Of a stretch of DNA of 64,000 bases, positions 45,644-54,725 are shown piece after piece (positions within the stretch are counted from its first letter, which is position 1; each line of letters opens with the position of its first letter). Source of the DNA: Cytophagales bacterium (lineage in GTDB: Bacteria; Bacteroidota; Bacteroidia; Cytophagales; Cyclobacteriaceae); contig JAFLBR010000013.1 in assembly GCA_017303795.1 (NCBI GenBank), forward strand, positions 62,001 through 126,000, written 5' to 3'. The notes below the pieces were generated by a model, which was not told where the DNA came from, did not search any database, and saw only the letters and a list, made by a program, of their open reading frames with translations. A program made the position numbers and the translations under genes.

Positions 45644-46870
45644 ATGCGCACATTTTTTTATCTGGCAGTATTCATTTTTTGCTGCTCTACTTTTGCAGGT
45701 GCTCAGGATAAACCCCACACCGATCAATCTTTATATGTTGTAATTGGTGCTTTTGGTGTGCCACGCAATGCAATTGAGTTTACCGAGAATGCCAAAAAGC
45801 AAGGCTATCCAGCCCAGTTTGAATTGAATCCAAAACGTAAACTCTTTTACGTATACGTGCTGCATACCGAAGATCGCAAGGCAGCAGTAACCGAAACAAT
45901 CAAACTGCAAAAGCAATCGCCCTTTCATGATACGTGGATGTACCAGGGATTATTGGGAGATAATCCACAGGTAGTGAAGATAACCGAAACCGAACGCAAG
46001 GAGGTTATCCAAACATTGGTAGAAGAGAAAAAGATTAGCCCTGATACAGCAAAGCAAGTATCAACTATTACTACTGTTACAGAAATAAAAGCAGAAGAAA
46101 AATCGGAGGTTAACCCCGAAGAAAAAGGTGAATCCAAAACAGCTACACCACTTGCCCCGGCCGGTACCCGTACGTTCTTATTTAGAATTACAGCATTGGC
46201 AGATAAAGATACCCTTGGCGGGGATGTAGATGTATTCGATCCGGATTCAAAGAACAAGCGTAAGATGGCTACTTACCGCGGTAACGATGCTGTTACAGTA
46301 AAGTCGATTAATAAATCGGGTAATATGTGGTTGCAATGCGAAGTGTTTGGTTACCGCAAATTGGAACTGCCGCTTAATTTTAATAATCCGGATAGCACCG
46401 AAGGTGTACGAATAGAAAACAATGTGATTCATGTTCCTTTTGAATTGGCCCGATTACAAAAAGGCGATAAGGCTATTATGTTCAACGTTTACTTTTATAA
46501 GGATGCAGCCGTTATGCGGCCCGAATCGCGCTACGAGGTAAACAGTTTACTCGAAATGATGAATGAGAATCCTGATTATAAGATTACTATTCATGGTCAC
46601 ACCAACGGCAATTCTTCTGGCAAAATTATCTCCATGGGCGGAAGCAAAAACTTCTTCCAACTCAATACCGATAATAAAGAAGGCCGTGGATCGGCTAAAA
46701 AACTATCCGAAGAAAGAGCCATGCTATTAAAGCAATTCCTGATTGAAAATAAGGTTAATGCAGACCGCATTCAGGTTAAGGCCTGGGGGGGCAATCAACC
46801 TATTTACGATGTGGATCATGCCTCGGCCCATGCCAATGTGCGTGTAGAAATTGAGATTCTCGAAGACTAA
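45644..46870 (+). CDS. SPOR-like and OmpA-domain envelope protein (paralogue 1)
   Basis: A 408-residue exported protein: signal peptide (about 1-20, ending AGAQ), a SPOR-like domain (about 28-100; SLYVVIGAFGVPRNAIEFTENAKKQGYPAQF), a Glu/Lys-rich linker, a carboxypeptidase-like beta domain (about 175-280), and a C-terminal OmpA peptidoglycan-binding domain (about 285-405; DAAVMRPESRYEVNSLLEMM, ITIHGHTNGNSSG). The OmpA loop carries an insertion (GSKNFFQLN...GRGSAKKLS). It likely anchors to peptidoglycan. It is the first of two tandem paralogues; the second begins 113 bp downstream with its own promoter. Confidence 0.85.
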   Translation: MRTFFYLAVFIFCCSTFAGAQDKPHTDQSLYVVIGAFGVPRNAIEFTENAKKQGYPAQFELNPKRKLFYVYVLHTEDRKAAVTETIKLQKQSPFHDTWMYQGLLGDNPQVVKITETERKEVIQTLVEEKKISPDTAKQVSTITTVTEIKAEEKSEVNPEEKGESKTATPLAPAGTRTFLFRITALADKDTLGGDVDVFDPDSKNKRKMATYRGNDAVTVKSINKSGNMWLQCEVFGYRKLELPLNFNNPDSTEGVRIENNVIHVPFELARLQKGDKAIMFNVYFYKDAAVMRPESRYEVNSLLEMMNENPDYKITIHGHTNGNSSGKIISMGGSKNFFQLNTDNKEGRGSAKKLSEERAMLLKQFLIENKVNADRIQVKAWGGNQPIYDVDHASAHANVRVEIEILED

Positions 46871-46925
46871 ATCCATAGTTTATTCAGGCAGATTCATGCT
46901 TTGAGAGGCGCATAAGGCCTTAAAA

Positions 46926-46958
46926 TTTGCTGTTTACTTGCATAAATTATTAACTTGG
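46926..46958 (+). promoter_or_regulatory. Probable promoter of the second SPOR-OmpA gene
   Basis: TTTG (46926-46929), a 21-bp spacer and TAACTTGG (46951-46958) match the Bacteroidota promoter consensus with one mismatch in the -7 element, 25 bp before the ATG. Confidence 0.55.
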
Positions 46959-46983
46959 AGGCTATTCCAAATTTTAAGGAAGT

Positions 46984-48174
46984 ATGCAAAAATCGTTACG
47001 TGCACTATTAATTGTGTTTTTGGTTGCCAGCGGCAGTCAATTGGCTAAAGCCCAGGGTGAGCCTAATTATTATGTAATTATTGGAGTGTTTGCCAAGCAG
47101 GATTATGCTTTGCGTTTTACCGATAAAGCCAATCAAAATGGGTTTAGTGCCCAATACGGCTTAATTAATCCAAGTAAGCCAAAGTGGTATTATGTTTCAT
47201 TATTTCAATCAACCGATAAGCGTAAAGCCTATGCTTTTTTAATTCGGCTGCGGGCTGAATCGGAGCATAAACAAGCCTGGATTTATACTGGCAAGGTTGG
47301 TGAAGGGCAGCCTGTTATAGAGCAAAAGCCAGTTGAAGAAAAACCTATAGTAGAAGTAAAGCCGGAAGAGAAGCCGGTGGAGCAACCCAAAATAGATTCC
47401 GTAAAGGTTGATACAGTGGCTCAAAAGCCAGTAGAAGAAAAACCTGTTGTGGAAGAAAAGCCGGTAGTTAAAAAGACTGCGGGTAAGCCATTTATTTTTA
47501 AAATGCAAACTGCTGAGGGCGAAGCTGTAACCGGTGAAGTTCATTTACAGGAATCAACCAATGCTACCCGTTACCAAGCGTTTAAAGTAAATGAAGTTGT
47601 GTATATAGAAGCTCCGCAAAACGCCCGTGGAAATTATGTGATTGTAACGCAAGCTGCCGGATATCAACCCGTAAGTATGATTTTGAGTTACCGCGAACCA
47701 AGCCCTGAAACCGGGCAGGATGGCGAAGCTATTATACCCATTGAAGTAAGCAAAGTAAAGCGTGGCGATTACATCGACTTTACCAATGTGCGTTTCTTCC
47801 GCAACTCTGCCATACTTGAACCAGCCGCACAAAATGAATTGGATGGTTTGGTTGATCTGATGAAAGAATCACCCGGCTATAAAATCCGTGTGCATGGTCA
47901 TTGCAATGGTAATCAGGATAAAGAAGGATCAGTGCTTGGTTCCAGTACAAACTTCTTTGCGCTGGAGCCCGGTAAAAACAAGATCGGCAAGTTCTCAGCT
48001 AAAGAACTTACTGCCGAACGTGCTGCAACGGTAAAAGCGTATCTGGTAAGCCAGGGAATTGCAGCCTCGCGCATTGACACGAAAGGTGAAGGTGGTAAAA
48101 TTCCATTGTACCCTGAAGGTGGAACGCTAGGCCAGTATAACGATCGGATTGAAATAGAAATTACAAAGCGGTAA
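46984..48174 (+). CDS. SPOR-like and OmpA-domain envelope protein (paralogue 2)
   Basis: A 396-residue tandem paralogue of the previous gene: signal peptide (about 1-23, ending AKAQ), SPOR-like domain (NYYVIIGVFAKQDYALRFTDKANQNGF), a long Val/Glu/Lys/Pro linker made of repeated EEKPV units (about 110-160), a beta domain, and an OmpA domain (NSAILEPAAQNELDGLVDLMKE, IRVHGHCNGNQD) with the same loop insertion (STNFFALEPGKN...FSAKELTAERA). The linker could span the periplasm to peptidoglycan. A bidirectional terminator follows. Confidence 0.85.
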   Translation: MQKSLRALLIVFLVASGSQLAKAQGEPNYYVIIGVFAKQDYALRFTDKANQNGFSAQYGLINPSKPKWYYVSLFQSTDKRKAYAFLIRLRAESEHKQAWIYTGKVGEGQPVIEQKPVEEKPIVEVKPEEKPVEQPKIDSVKVDTVAQKPVEEKPVVEEKPVVKKTAGKPFIFKMQTAEGEAVTGEVHLQESTNATRYQAFKVNEVVYIEAPQNARGNYVIVTQAAGYQPVSMILSYREPSPETGQDGEAIIPIEVSKVKRGDYIDFTNVRFFRNSAILEPAAQNELDGLVDLMKESPGYKIRVHGHCNGNQDKEGSVLGSSTNFFALEPGKNKIGKFSAKELTAERAATVKAYLVSQGIAASRIDTKGEGGKIPLYPEGGTLGQYNDRIEIEITKR

Positions 48175-48193
48175 TATTTACGTTGAACACTAA

Positions 48194-48230
48194 CAAAAAA
48201 CGCCCTGATTTAATCGGGGCGTTTTTGTTT
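48194..48230. terminator. Bidirectional terminator between convergent genes
   Basis: AAAACGCCC (about 48197-48205) pairs with GGGCGTTTT around 48217-48225, with further pairing inside; T-rich sequence follows on the plus strand and A-rich precedes it (T-rich on the minus strand). It serves the SPOR-OmpA gene and, from the other side, the cystathionine synthase gene ending at 48249. Confidence 0.85.
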
Positions 48231-48248
48231 TACGTAATATATTAGCAA

Positions 48249-49619
48249 TTACACCGTCATGGCCTTCAAAATATCATGTTGCGTAATAATGTGGGCTTTC
48301 TCCTGTTCATCGCGCACCAGCAGTGCCTTATTACTTTTATTTAACATAGAAGTGAGTACATCTAACGTGCTATCCAACGCTACCACCTGCATCGGTTTAT
48401 CCATAATCTCGCCTACAGCTTTGTCTTTAATGGTAGGATCCTGAATAATTTTTTCAATAAGCGATGAAGTGGTAACACTACCCACAAACTCATTTCCATC
48501 TAATACCGGCATCTGATCTACACCTTCTTTATTCATAATGCGAATAGCTTCGCCTATGCTGGATTTTTTAGTTACGGTAAGCAACGTGTCTTTTCCGTTT
48601 CTTCCGGCAATAATTTCGCGCGCGGTACCATACGCACGCTCTTCCAGAAAGCCGTGGTCTTTCATCCACATGTCGTTATATACTTTGTTGAGGTAGCGTG
48701 TGCCATGGTCGGGCAGCAGAATGACCATTACATCATCTTTCTTTAAATTTTCTTTGGCATACTCTAAAGCACCATGTAAGGCCGAACCACTGCTCCAACC
48801 CACAAACATACCTTCTTCGCGGGCTAACCTGCGGGCTGCAATAGCACCATCTTTATCGGTAACTTTTATAAACTGATCAATTATATCGAAGTCCACATTT
48901 TTGGGTAAGATGTCTTCACCAAAACCTTCTGTTAAGTATGGATAGACTTCATTCTTATCGAAGATGCCCGTCTCTTTATACTTTTTAAATACCGAACCAT
49001 ACGTATCGATACCTACCGCCACCAGGTTTGGATTTTGTTGTTTGAGGTAGCGCGCAGTGCCACACATAGAACCACCCGTGCCCACCGTGGCTACATAATG
49101 AGTAATCTTTCCCGCTGTCTGTGTCCAGATTTCCGGGCCGGTACTTTCAAAGTGGGCCTGGGCATTAGATGGGTTATCGTATTGATTGGGATAAATCGAA
49201 TTCGGAATTTCTTTATTGAGTTTGCGAGCTACTGAATAATAGGAGCGTGGATCTTCCGGCTCCACATTGGTAGGACACACAATTACTTCTGCACCCACCG
49301 CGCGCAGAATGTTAATCTTCTCCTGCGATTGTTTATCGGCCATTGTAAAAATGCACTTGTATCCTTTTGCAACAGCCGTCAGCGCAAGGCCCATACCGGT
49401 ATTGCCACTGGTACCTTCAATTATGGTTCCGCCTGGTTTCAGCAAACCTGCTTTCTCGGCATCTTCAATCATCTTTAAAGCCATGCGGTCTTTGGTAGAA
49501 TTACCGGGGTTGAAGTATTCAACTTTTGCCAGTACCGTTCCGGCAATTCCTTTCGCCACTTTATTCAAGCGCACCATAGGGGTGTTGCCAATGGTTTCAA
49601 TAATTGAATTGTAGATCAT
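48249..49619 (-). CDS. Cystathionine beta-synthase
   Basis: PLP-dependent enzyme of sulfur amino acid metabolism, 456 residues. The N-terminal catalytic domain (about 1-320) has the cofactor lysine in NPGNSTKDR (Lys43), the EGTSGNTGMGLA phosphate/substrate loop and the GTGGSMCGTARYL loop. The C-terminal part (about 335-456) is a tandem pair of CBS domains, typical of cystathionine beta-synthases and absent from most cysteine synthases. Substrate (homocysteine plus serine versus O-acetylserine plus sulfide) is inferred from the domain layout. It is transcribed alone; a -7-like element sits in a perfect palindrome at its start. Confidence 0.9.
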   Translation of the reverse strand: MIYNSIIETIGNTPMVRLNKVAKGIAGTVLAKVEYFNPGNSTKDRMALKMIEDAEKAGLLKPGGTIIEGTSGNTGMGLALTAVAKGYKCIFTMADKQSQEKINILRAVGAEVIVCPTNVEPEDPRSYYSVARKLNKEIPNSIYPNQYDNPSNAQAHFESTGPEIWTQTAGKITHYVATVGTGGSMCGTARYLKQQNPNLVAVGIDTYGSVFKKYKETGIFDKNEVYPYLTEGFGEDILPKNVDFDIIDQFIKVTDKDGAIAARRLAREEGMFVGWSSGSALHGALEYAKENLKKDDVMVILLPDHGTRYLNKVYNDMWMKDHGFLEERAYGTAREIIAGRNGKDTLLTVTKKSSIGEAIRIMNKEGVDQMPVLDGNEFVGSVTTSSLIEKIIQDPTIKDKAVGEIMDKPMQVVALDSTLDVLTSMLNKSNKALLVRDEQEKAHIITQHDILKAMTV

Positions 49620-49620
49620 A

Positions 49621-49657
49621 CGTTAATTTTTATGCCTTGCAAAAGTACAAATTAACG
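49621..49657 (-). promoter_or_regulatory. Palindrome enclosing the -7 element of the cystathionine synthase gene
   Basis: CGTTAATTT (49621-49629) and AAATTAACG (49649-49657) are perfect 9-bp inverted arms separated by 19 bp that hold, on the minus strand, TACTTTTG (49647-49640), a consensus Bacteroidota -7 element. No good -33 element is seen. The palindrome ends 1 bp from the start codon. A dimeric regulator binding here would block transcription; alternatively the arms pair as a 5' hairpin. Confidence 0.5.
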
Positions 49658-49686
49658 GGCTAACAAGAGTTAGCTATGTGATAAAA

Positions 49687-50613
49687 TCACGCGGTTGCGC
49701 CTGCAAGTAAATAAAGTACAGCCATGCGTACCGCTACACCATTTTCAACCTGATTGAGTATAATAGAATGTGCTGAATCGGCTGCATCGCTACTTAATTC
49801 AACCCCGCGGTTTATGGGGCCGGGATGCATAATTATAATTTGTTTTTTCAGATTGTCGAGCATCTTTTTGGTGATGCCGTAGTACAATGAATATTCCCGT
49901 AAGGATGGAAAGTATTTGATTTGTTGCCTTTCAAGTTGAATGCGCAACACATTGGCTACATCGCACCACTCAAGCGCTTTCTTTACATCTAATTCTATCT
50001 GTACTCCCAGCGAAACAATAAATTTAGGTAACAAAGTTGGTGGGCCGCACACCATTACTTTAGCACCCAGTTTCTGCAAAGCGAAGATGTTTGACAGCGC
50101 TACGCGCGAGTGAAGAATATCGCCAATGATGGCTACTTTTTTGCCCTGTACATCGCCCAGCTTTTCGCGAATGGAGAAGGTATCGAGCAAAGCTTGTGTG
50201 GGATGTTCGTGCGTGCCATCTCCGGCATTCACAATGTTGGCTTTAATGTGGCGCGATAAAAAATGTGGTGCGCCCACGCTGGCATGGCGCATCACAACCA
50301 TGTCCACCTTCATGGCTAAAATGTTGTGTACGGTATCCAACAATGTTTCACCTTTCTTAACGGAGCTGTTTGATGCCGAAAAATTTACCACATCTGCCGA
50401 AAGGCGTTTCTCAGCTAATTCAAATGAAAGTCTGGTACGGGTTGAGTTTTCGAAGAAGATGTTGGCAATAGTAACATCGCGTAAGGAAGGAACCTTTTTG
50501 ATTGGTCGGTTAATTACTTCCTTAAAATTATCAGCAGTTTCAAAAATCAGTTCAATGTCCTTAGCGGTGATGTTCTTAATTCCAAGCAGGTGGCGTTGAC
50601 TGAGTGAGGACAT
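49687..50613 (-). CDS. pyrB: Aspartate carbamoyltransferase catalytic subunit
   Basis: First committed step of pyrimidine synthesis, joining carbamoyl phosphate and aspartate. The 308-residue protein has the carbamoyl phosphate motif STRTRLSFE (residues 57-65), the GDGTHEHPTQALLDTF motif and the C-terminal HPGPINRGVE aspartate-site motif. It starts 2 bp after the pyrR stop codon, so the two form an operon. No pyrI regulatory subunit gene is adjacent. Confidence 0.95.
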   Translation of the reverse strand: MSSLSQRHLLGIKNITAKDIELIFETADNFKEVINRPIKKVPSLRDVTIANIFFENSTRTRLSFELAEKRLSADVVNFSASNSSVKKGETLLDTVHNILAMKVDMVVMRHASVGAPHFLSRHIKANIVNAGDGTHEHPTQALLDTFSIREKLGDVQGKKVAIIGDILHSRVALSNIFALQKLGAKVMVCGPPTLLPKFIVSLGVQIELDVKKALEWCDVANVLRIQLERQQIKYFPSLREYSLYYGITKKMLDNLKKQIIIMHPGPINRGVELSSDAADSAHSIILNQVENGVAVRMAVLYLLAGATA

Positions 50614-50615
50614 CG

Positions 50616-51161
50616 TTATACCTTATTGTTGATTAACCAGATTCTGTTTTGCTTGTGGCCCTGCGCCACTAATTCTACCAACACACGTTGCGACTCCATT
50701 GTGTTTACAGATTTACCTATATAATCGGCAGCTATGGGTAGGTCGCGGGTGTGGGTGCGATCAACCAATACCAGCAACTCAACTTTTTCGGGGCGGCCAA
50801 AGGCGATCATGGCATCAAGTGCGGCCCGTACGGTGCGCCCGGTAAACAATACATCATCTACCAGAATTACGCGTTTACCCTCGATTACAAACGACACGCG
50901 GGTTTCGCTTGCCTTGGCCGGAGTATCGCGCCTGCGAAAATCATCGCGATAGAAAGTTGCATCGAGGTAGCCAAGCGGCACTTCCTTTTTAGCCAGCGTT
51001 CTGATTTTTTGTTGTACGAGTTCGGCCAGAAAAATGCCGCGGGGTTGCAAGCCTAAAATTACACTATCATTAAAACTACCGTGATTTTCGATTAATTGCT
51101 CACAAAGACGGCTTAGGGTAATGTCGAGCAGGTCTGAATCGAGGATGAGTTTTTTCTGCAT
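50616..51161 (-). CDS. pyrR: PyrR (pyrimidine operon regulator / uracil phosphoribosyltransferase family)
   Basis: A 181-residue phosphoribosyltransferase-fold protein with the PRPP loop VILVDDVLFTGRTVRAALDA (about 96-115) and the characteristic PyrR GYLDATFYRDDFRRRD segment. In firmicutes PyrR binds pyr mRNA and attenuates transcription; no attenuator structure is seen in the short 26-bp upstream gap, so RNA control here is uncertain. It is directly upstream of pyrB and its start follows the end of the secreted-protein gene. A TAATTTCG element lies just before its start, suggesting a short or absent leader. Confidence 0.92.
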   Translation of the reverse strand: MQKKLILDSDLLDITLSRLCEQLIENHGSFNDSVILGLQPRGIFLAELVQQKIRTLAKKEVPLGYLDATFYRDDFRRRDTPAKASETRVSFVIEGKRVILVDDVLFTGRTVRAALDAMIAFGRPEKVELLVLVDRTHTRDLPIAADYIGKSVNTMESQRVLVELVAQGHKQNRIWLINNKV

Positions 51162-51187
51162 GCCTGCGCGAAATTAACAAAAAAGGG

Positions 51188-52690
51188 CTATTGATATTTT
51201 AGCTTGTTGATAAAAAATACTTTCCGGTAGGATGATTCGCGCGTCTGGTTGCGCACAACCTGAATTCCGGAAGCAAAAAAGTGGTTGGGATACCAATAAT
51301 CCAGCGCGCTTTTTTCGGTGTCGCGTTCTTTTACAATGTCAAAATCAAACCGCGTCTTCATCGGGTCGGCAGTTTTTCCTTCCAATACTTTATTGCCTTG
51401 AATGGTTTTTGAGCGGATGAGATTATTGTGAAGATAAAGCAGGGTAATGCGATCGCGATCGGGCGCAATTTTTACGAATTGCTGCAGTTCGAAAGTTTTT
51501 ACATCATTTATCTCAAAACTATTATCCCACACAAGTTTACCGTTACTATCGAAGCCAATGATAACCGCATGCGTGTATTGATAGCCATCAAAAACCCGAT
51601 CGTTGCGCGCCATTGGGTTACCGTAGTATCCAAATCCGCCAGAGCGACTGCTTGAATACGTGTAGCGCGGATAAAATGCTTCGCCCAACATCACGTATTG
51701 ATTTCCATACGGCACCACTTCATGTACCATAAACCGGTAGCTAAAGCGGGTTTTTTTACCTTTTATTTTTCTACGCTCAATCCGCTCTTTGGTTCTGCGT
51801 TCGCGATTGACTTTCATGTAGCTGAAAAAATTCTGTAAGTCGCCAAAGTTGTAGTAGGTGGTCTTGTATTCACCAGCTGCGTTTATCTCGGCCACAAAAA
51901 TTCCGCGCGAGTAATTAACATCACGGCCTCCATAAACTCCAGCTACAACCTGCTCGTTGTTGGGCATTTTAGCCGAGCGTCCAAAAATCAAGTGTTTGTT
52001 ATCTTCGGGTTCAAGCACAGTGGTTTTAATCAGTTCGCCACCGGCACTGTAATTACGAATCCATAAACTCTTTTTGCGTTCGTAATTTTTAGAACTCACC
52101 ACCACATCAACTGTACCGTCATTATTTTGTTTGATTTGATTGAGTTCTCCGGGTTCATTAAAAAAACCGGGTAACACACGAGCCCTGGTTGTAGTGAAAT
52201 CGAAAAACAAAACCAGAGGCCGGTAGTTAAAGTATCCACCTAACATGGCTCCTTTGTCGGTTACAATAAATTCGGTTGGGTTAAATGGTATAAAATTTTC
52301 GATGTTGTAAATTTTATAACTACCATTATCCACACTGGAAGCAAGCAGTTGAAAATTACCAGTAATAAAATTAGATGCTTTGAATAACGTGTACACTTCT
52401 TTATTGTGTAGCCGTATGTGTGAAATGCTGAGATTTTTTGCAATGGAAATATAGCCTTGCCACGATTCGTTAAGAGAAGTATCTACCTTGATAATATGTA
52501 GCCTGTCTTCATTGCCTATTTCTATTTTGCGATAAATAAATAACCCGTCATCTTCTAAGGAAGCAACTTTAAAATCATTCAGTTCGTCCTGATCACTAAG
52601 AACTAATTCATACCGACTTAACTGCTCCACTTGGGCAAGTGCCGGGCAAATGAGTATAAGTAATAGCGATATCGTGCTACCTAATTTCAA
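51188..52690 (-). CDS. Secreted protein, tandem paralogue 2 (function unknown)
   Basis: Not recognised. From TTG 52690 it encodes 500 residues with a clear signal peptide (STISLLLILICPALAQ). The rest is a strand-rich, probably beta-propeller-like fold (repeated '...VDTSLNESWQ', 'GGYFNYRPLVLFFDF', 'VIIGFDSNGKLVWDN'). No ATG fits this N-terminus, and the start lies 14 bp inside the end of the upstream paralogue, so it is translationally coupled. A basic run RRTKERIERRKIKGKK and a Tyr/Ser/Gly-rich patch (PRYTYSSSRSGGFGYYGNP) are unusual. It shares architecture and C-terminal YRKVFFINKL motif with its neighbour. Confidence 0.65.
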   Translation of the reverse strand: MKLGSTISLLLILICPALAQVEQLSRYELVLSDQDELNDFKVASLEDDGLFIYRKIEIGNEDRLHIIKVDTSLNESWQGYISIAKNLSISHIRLHNKEVYTLFKASNFITGNFQLLASSVDNGSYKIYNIENFIPFNPTEFIVTDKGAMLGGYFNYRPLVLFFDFTTTRARVLPGFFNEPGELNQIKQNNDGTVDVVVSSKNYERKKSLWIRNYSAGGELIKTTVLEPEDNKHLIFGRSAKMPNNEQVVAGVYGGRDVNYSRGIFVAEINAAGEYKTTYYNFGDLQNFFSYMKVNRERRTKERIERRKIKGKKTRFSYRFMVHEVVPYGNQYVMLGEAFYPRYTYSSSRSGGFGYYGNPMARNDRVFDGYQYTHAVIIGFDSNGKLVWDNSFEINDVKTFELQQFVKIAPDRDRITLLYLHNNLIRSKTIQGNKVLEGKTADPMKTRFDFDIVKERDTEKSALDYWYPNHFFASGIQVVRNQTRESSYRKVFFINKLKYQ

Positions 52691-54230
52691 TTTTGTTGAG
52701 ATAAAATACCTGCCTGCCTGATTCCAACACACCCTGACTTGAATTACGCAGGGTTTGATAACCCCACACATAAAACACATTGTTATACCAACTGCGAATG
52801 TAACTTGCCGCTTCTGATTCGTGCCGGATTGATTCCGTTGGATTTAAAACTTTCGATTCTACTGTGTCGATCTCAATCTCATCGTTTAGGCTGCGCAATA
52901 ACCTTACTTCTTTTTCTTTCTTAAAACCCAAGGCCACTTCTCCTTTGTAGAAAATGAAATCAGAAGTTTGTTCAACGGTACTGGTTTTTAAGTCGCCAAG
53001 CTTTAATCCAAAATCACGCGAAGGTTTTCCTTTCAAATCTAAAACGGTTAATGCCGCATGAATCATTTTTGAATCGCCTGGTGCAGGTTGATTGTATTGA
53101 TACGGGGCATTGTAGTAGCGATTCATAAACGGATTGTAACCGTATTGTGAGTACATAGACATGGGTGGCCCGAAATTCCCATAATAAGGATACGGGCTAA
53201 AGTTGGCCGAGGGTTGATAAACTTCTACCAGCAAACCGAAGCCTTCGGGTTGTTCATCTAACCGCATGGGTATTGCATAGGTTTTGAATTCGGGAATCTT
53301 ACCAAGCTTAGCGGCTTCAACTGAACGAGCTTTGATTTTGCTTGCCCGTTTATCGGTCAGGTAATCTACAAAGTGATTAAACCTGCCGAAGTCGTAGTAA
53401 TTAATGGTTTGTTTAGAGAACGGATCAATCAGCGAAGTAAAAATACCACTGGCTTGTTTGGAGTTACCTTCCGTCCAGGTACCGGCCACCAGTAATTCGT
53501 CATTAATCAATGTACTGGTAATACCCGAAAGGATGGTGCGCTCGTTATCAATTTCCATTTCGTCTTCCAGCAATGCGGCACCGGTTGCATCAAAAGTTTT
53601 TAATAATAATTTTTTATTTTGTTTGTTGCTGCGATCCATGATCAATGCATTGAACGTGTTGTTGGTGTTAACGCGTAAATCCAGCAACTCAGAATTGGTT
53701 ACAAAAAATCCAGGCACCAATTTAGCTTTTTCGGTTTGCAGATCGTACAACAAAATGGCCGGTTCGTTTGATACATAGCCACCTAATGTAATGGTATTTG
53801 CCAATGCACTGAAGTGTGTAACCTTAAATGTAATCTCTTGTTTAATGGTGTAGCGGCCTATGGCTTGCGATTGTGTATGAATGGTAAACAACGTAAGGTC
53901 ACTTGCTTCATGGTCGCCTTCGCGAAAGAGCAGGTAGATCAGGTTATCGCGATAATCATAACCTACTAACCGTAATCTGTTTTCAATATCCATTTCAAGT
54001 TGCCAGACTTGTTGCAGGGTGGTATCTAACCGGATTACTTCCCATTGTTTTTTACTCGCTTTGAATTTGTCGTTATCGCGAACCAATGCAAGGCCTTCTT
54101 TATGCAATGAAATAATTACGTAGTCGCTATCGCTGTTTTTTTGCTCGCGCTCAAAACGTGCAGTCTGGTGCTGTGCACCAAGCAAGCCCGATGTAAAAAG
54201 TACAACAACAAAAAATAAATAGCGCATCAT
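52677..54230 (-). CDS. Secreted protein, tandem paralogue 1 (function unknown)
   Basis: Not recognised. A 517-residue exported protein with signal peptide MMRYLFFVVVLFTSGLLGAQ and a strand-rich body paralogous to the next gene: 'IRLDTTLQQVWQ', 'GGYVSNEPAILLYDL', 'LVPGFFVTNSELLDL', 'TINYYDFGRFNHFVDYL' and a C-terminal RQVFYLNKIEIR end. A Pro/Tyr/Asn-rich low-complexity patch lies near 340-390. The design suggests an envelope-associated beta-propeller. It begins 2 bp after the EVE gene stop and overlaps the downstream paralogue. Confidence 0.65.
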   Translation of the reverse strand: MMRYLFFVVVLFTSGLLGAQHQTARFEREQKNSDSDYVIISLHKEGLALVRDNDKFKASKKQWEVIRLDTTLQQVWQLEMDIENRLRLVGYDYRDNLIYLLFREGDHEASDLTLFTIHTQSQAIGRYTIKQEITFKVTHFSALANTITLGGYVSNEPAILLYDLQTEKAKLVPGFFVTNSELLDLRVNTNNTFNALIMDRSNKQNKKLLLKTFDATGAALLEDEMEIDNERTILSGITSTLINDELLVAGTWTEGNSKQASGIFTSLIDPFSKQTINYYDFGRFNHFVDYLTDKRASKIKARSVEAAKLGKIPEFKTYAIPMRLDEQPEGFGLLVEVYQPSANFSPYPYYGNFGPPMSMYSQYGYNPFMNRYYNAPYQYNQPAPGDSKMIHAALTVLDLKGKPSRDFGLKLGDLKTSTVEQTSDFIFYKGEVALGFKKEKEVRLLRSLNDEIEIDTVESKVLNPTESIRHESEAASYIRSWYNNVFYVWGYQTLRNSSQGVLESGRQVFYLNKIEIR

Positions 54231-54232
54231 TA

Positions 54233-54631
54233 TTATTCACTCATTTCAAGCACACGATCAAACTCTTCTTTTTTTACCGGTTGTACCGAAAGCCGAGCTA
54301 CTCTAACCAACACCATAGCGGCAAGTGATTTATCAGCTTTTATAACAGATAGTGCCACGGGCGATTTTAGTTTACGCACTGGCTTTAAATCTACGGCCAC
54401 CCAATCGGGGTCTTTCGGTTCGGGATAAAACTCGCGGGCTACTTCGGCAATACCTACAACCGATTTTTCATCGCCTGTATGATAGATAAAGGCCCAATCG
54501 CCTTTTTTCATAGCCTTCATATTGCTACGCGCCTGAAAGTTGCGCACACCATCCCACACGGCTTTCTTGTCGCGCACCAGATCATCCCACGAAAACGTAT
54601 CGGGTTCAGTCTTTAATAACCAGTAGTTCAT
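54233..54631 (-). CDS. EVE domain-containing protein
   Basis: A 132-residue EVE (PUA-like) protein: MNYWLLKTEPDTFSWDDLVRDKKAVWDGVRNFQARSNMKAMKKGDWAFIYHTG is close to the family signature, with the KTEP, WDGVRN and FQAR motifs that line the modified-base pocket. EVE domains bind modified bases in nucleic acids and are often linked to restriction defence; related proteins also act in RNA metabolism. It is the first gene of a minus-strand run with the two secreted paralogues (2-bp gap), probably by chance of operon order. Confidence 0.92.
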   Translation of the reverse strand: MNYWLLKTEPDTFSWDDLVRDKKAVWDGVRNFQARSNMKAMKKGDWAFIYHTGDEKSVVGIAEVAREFYPEPKDPDWVAVDLKPVRKLKSPVALSVIKADKSLAAMVLVRVARLSVQPVKKEEFDRVLEMSE

Positions 54632-54725
54632 AGTGTTTGTTTTTTTTGAGATGGTTAAGTTCTTTAAAGTATCTAAAATAGCAAATTGAATTCGTAATTT
54701 TCGCAGGTGGCATAACTACTGAGAA

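Noticed and set aside
52691..52780. N-terminal extension of the secreted paralogue to 52780
   Set aside because: The extra residues are Cys/Trp-rich, overlap the coding end of the upstream paralogue and would bury the signal peptide.
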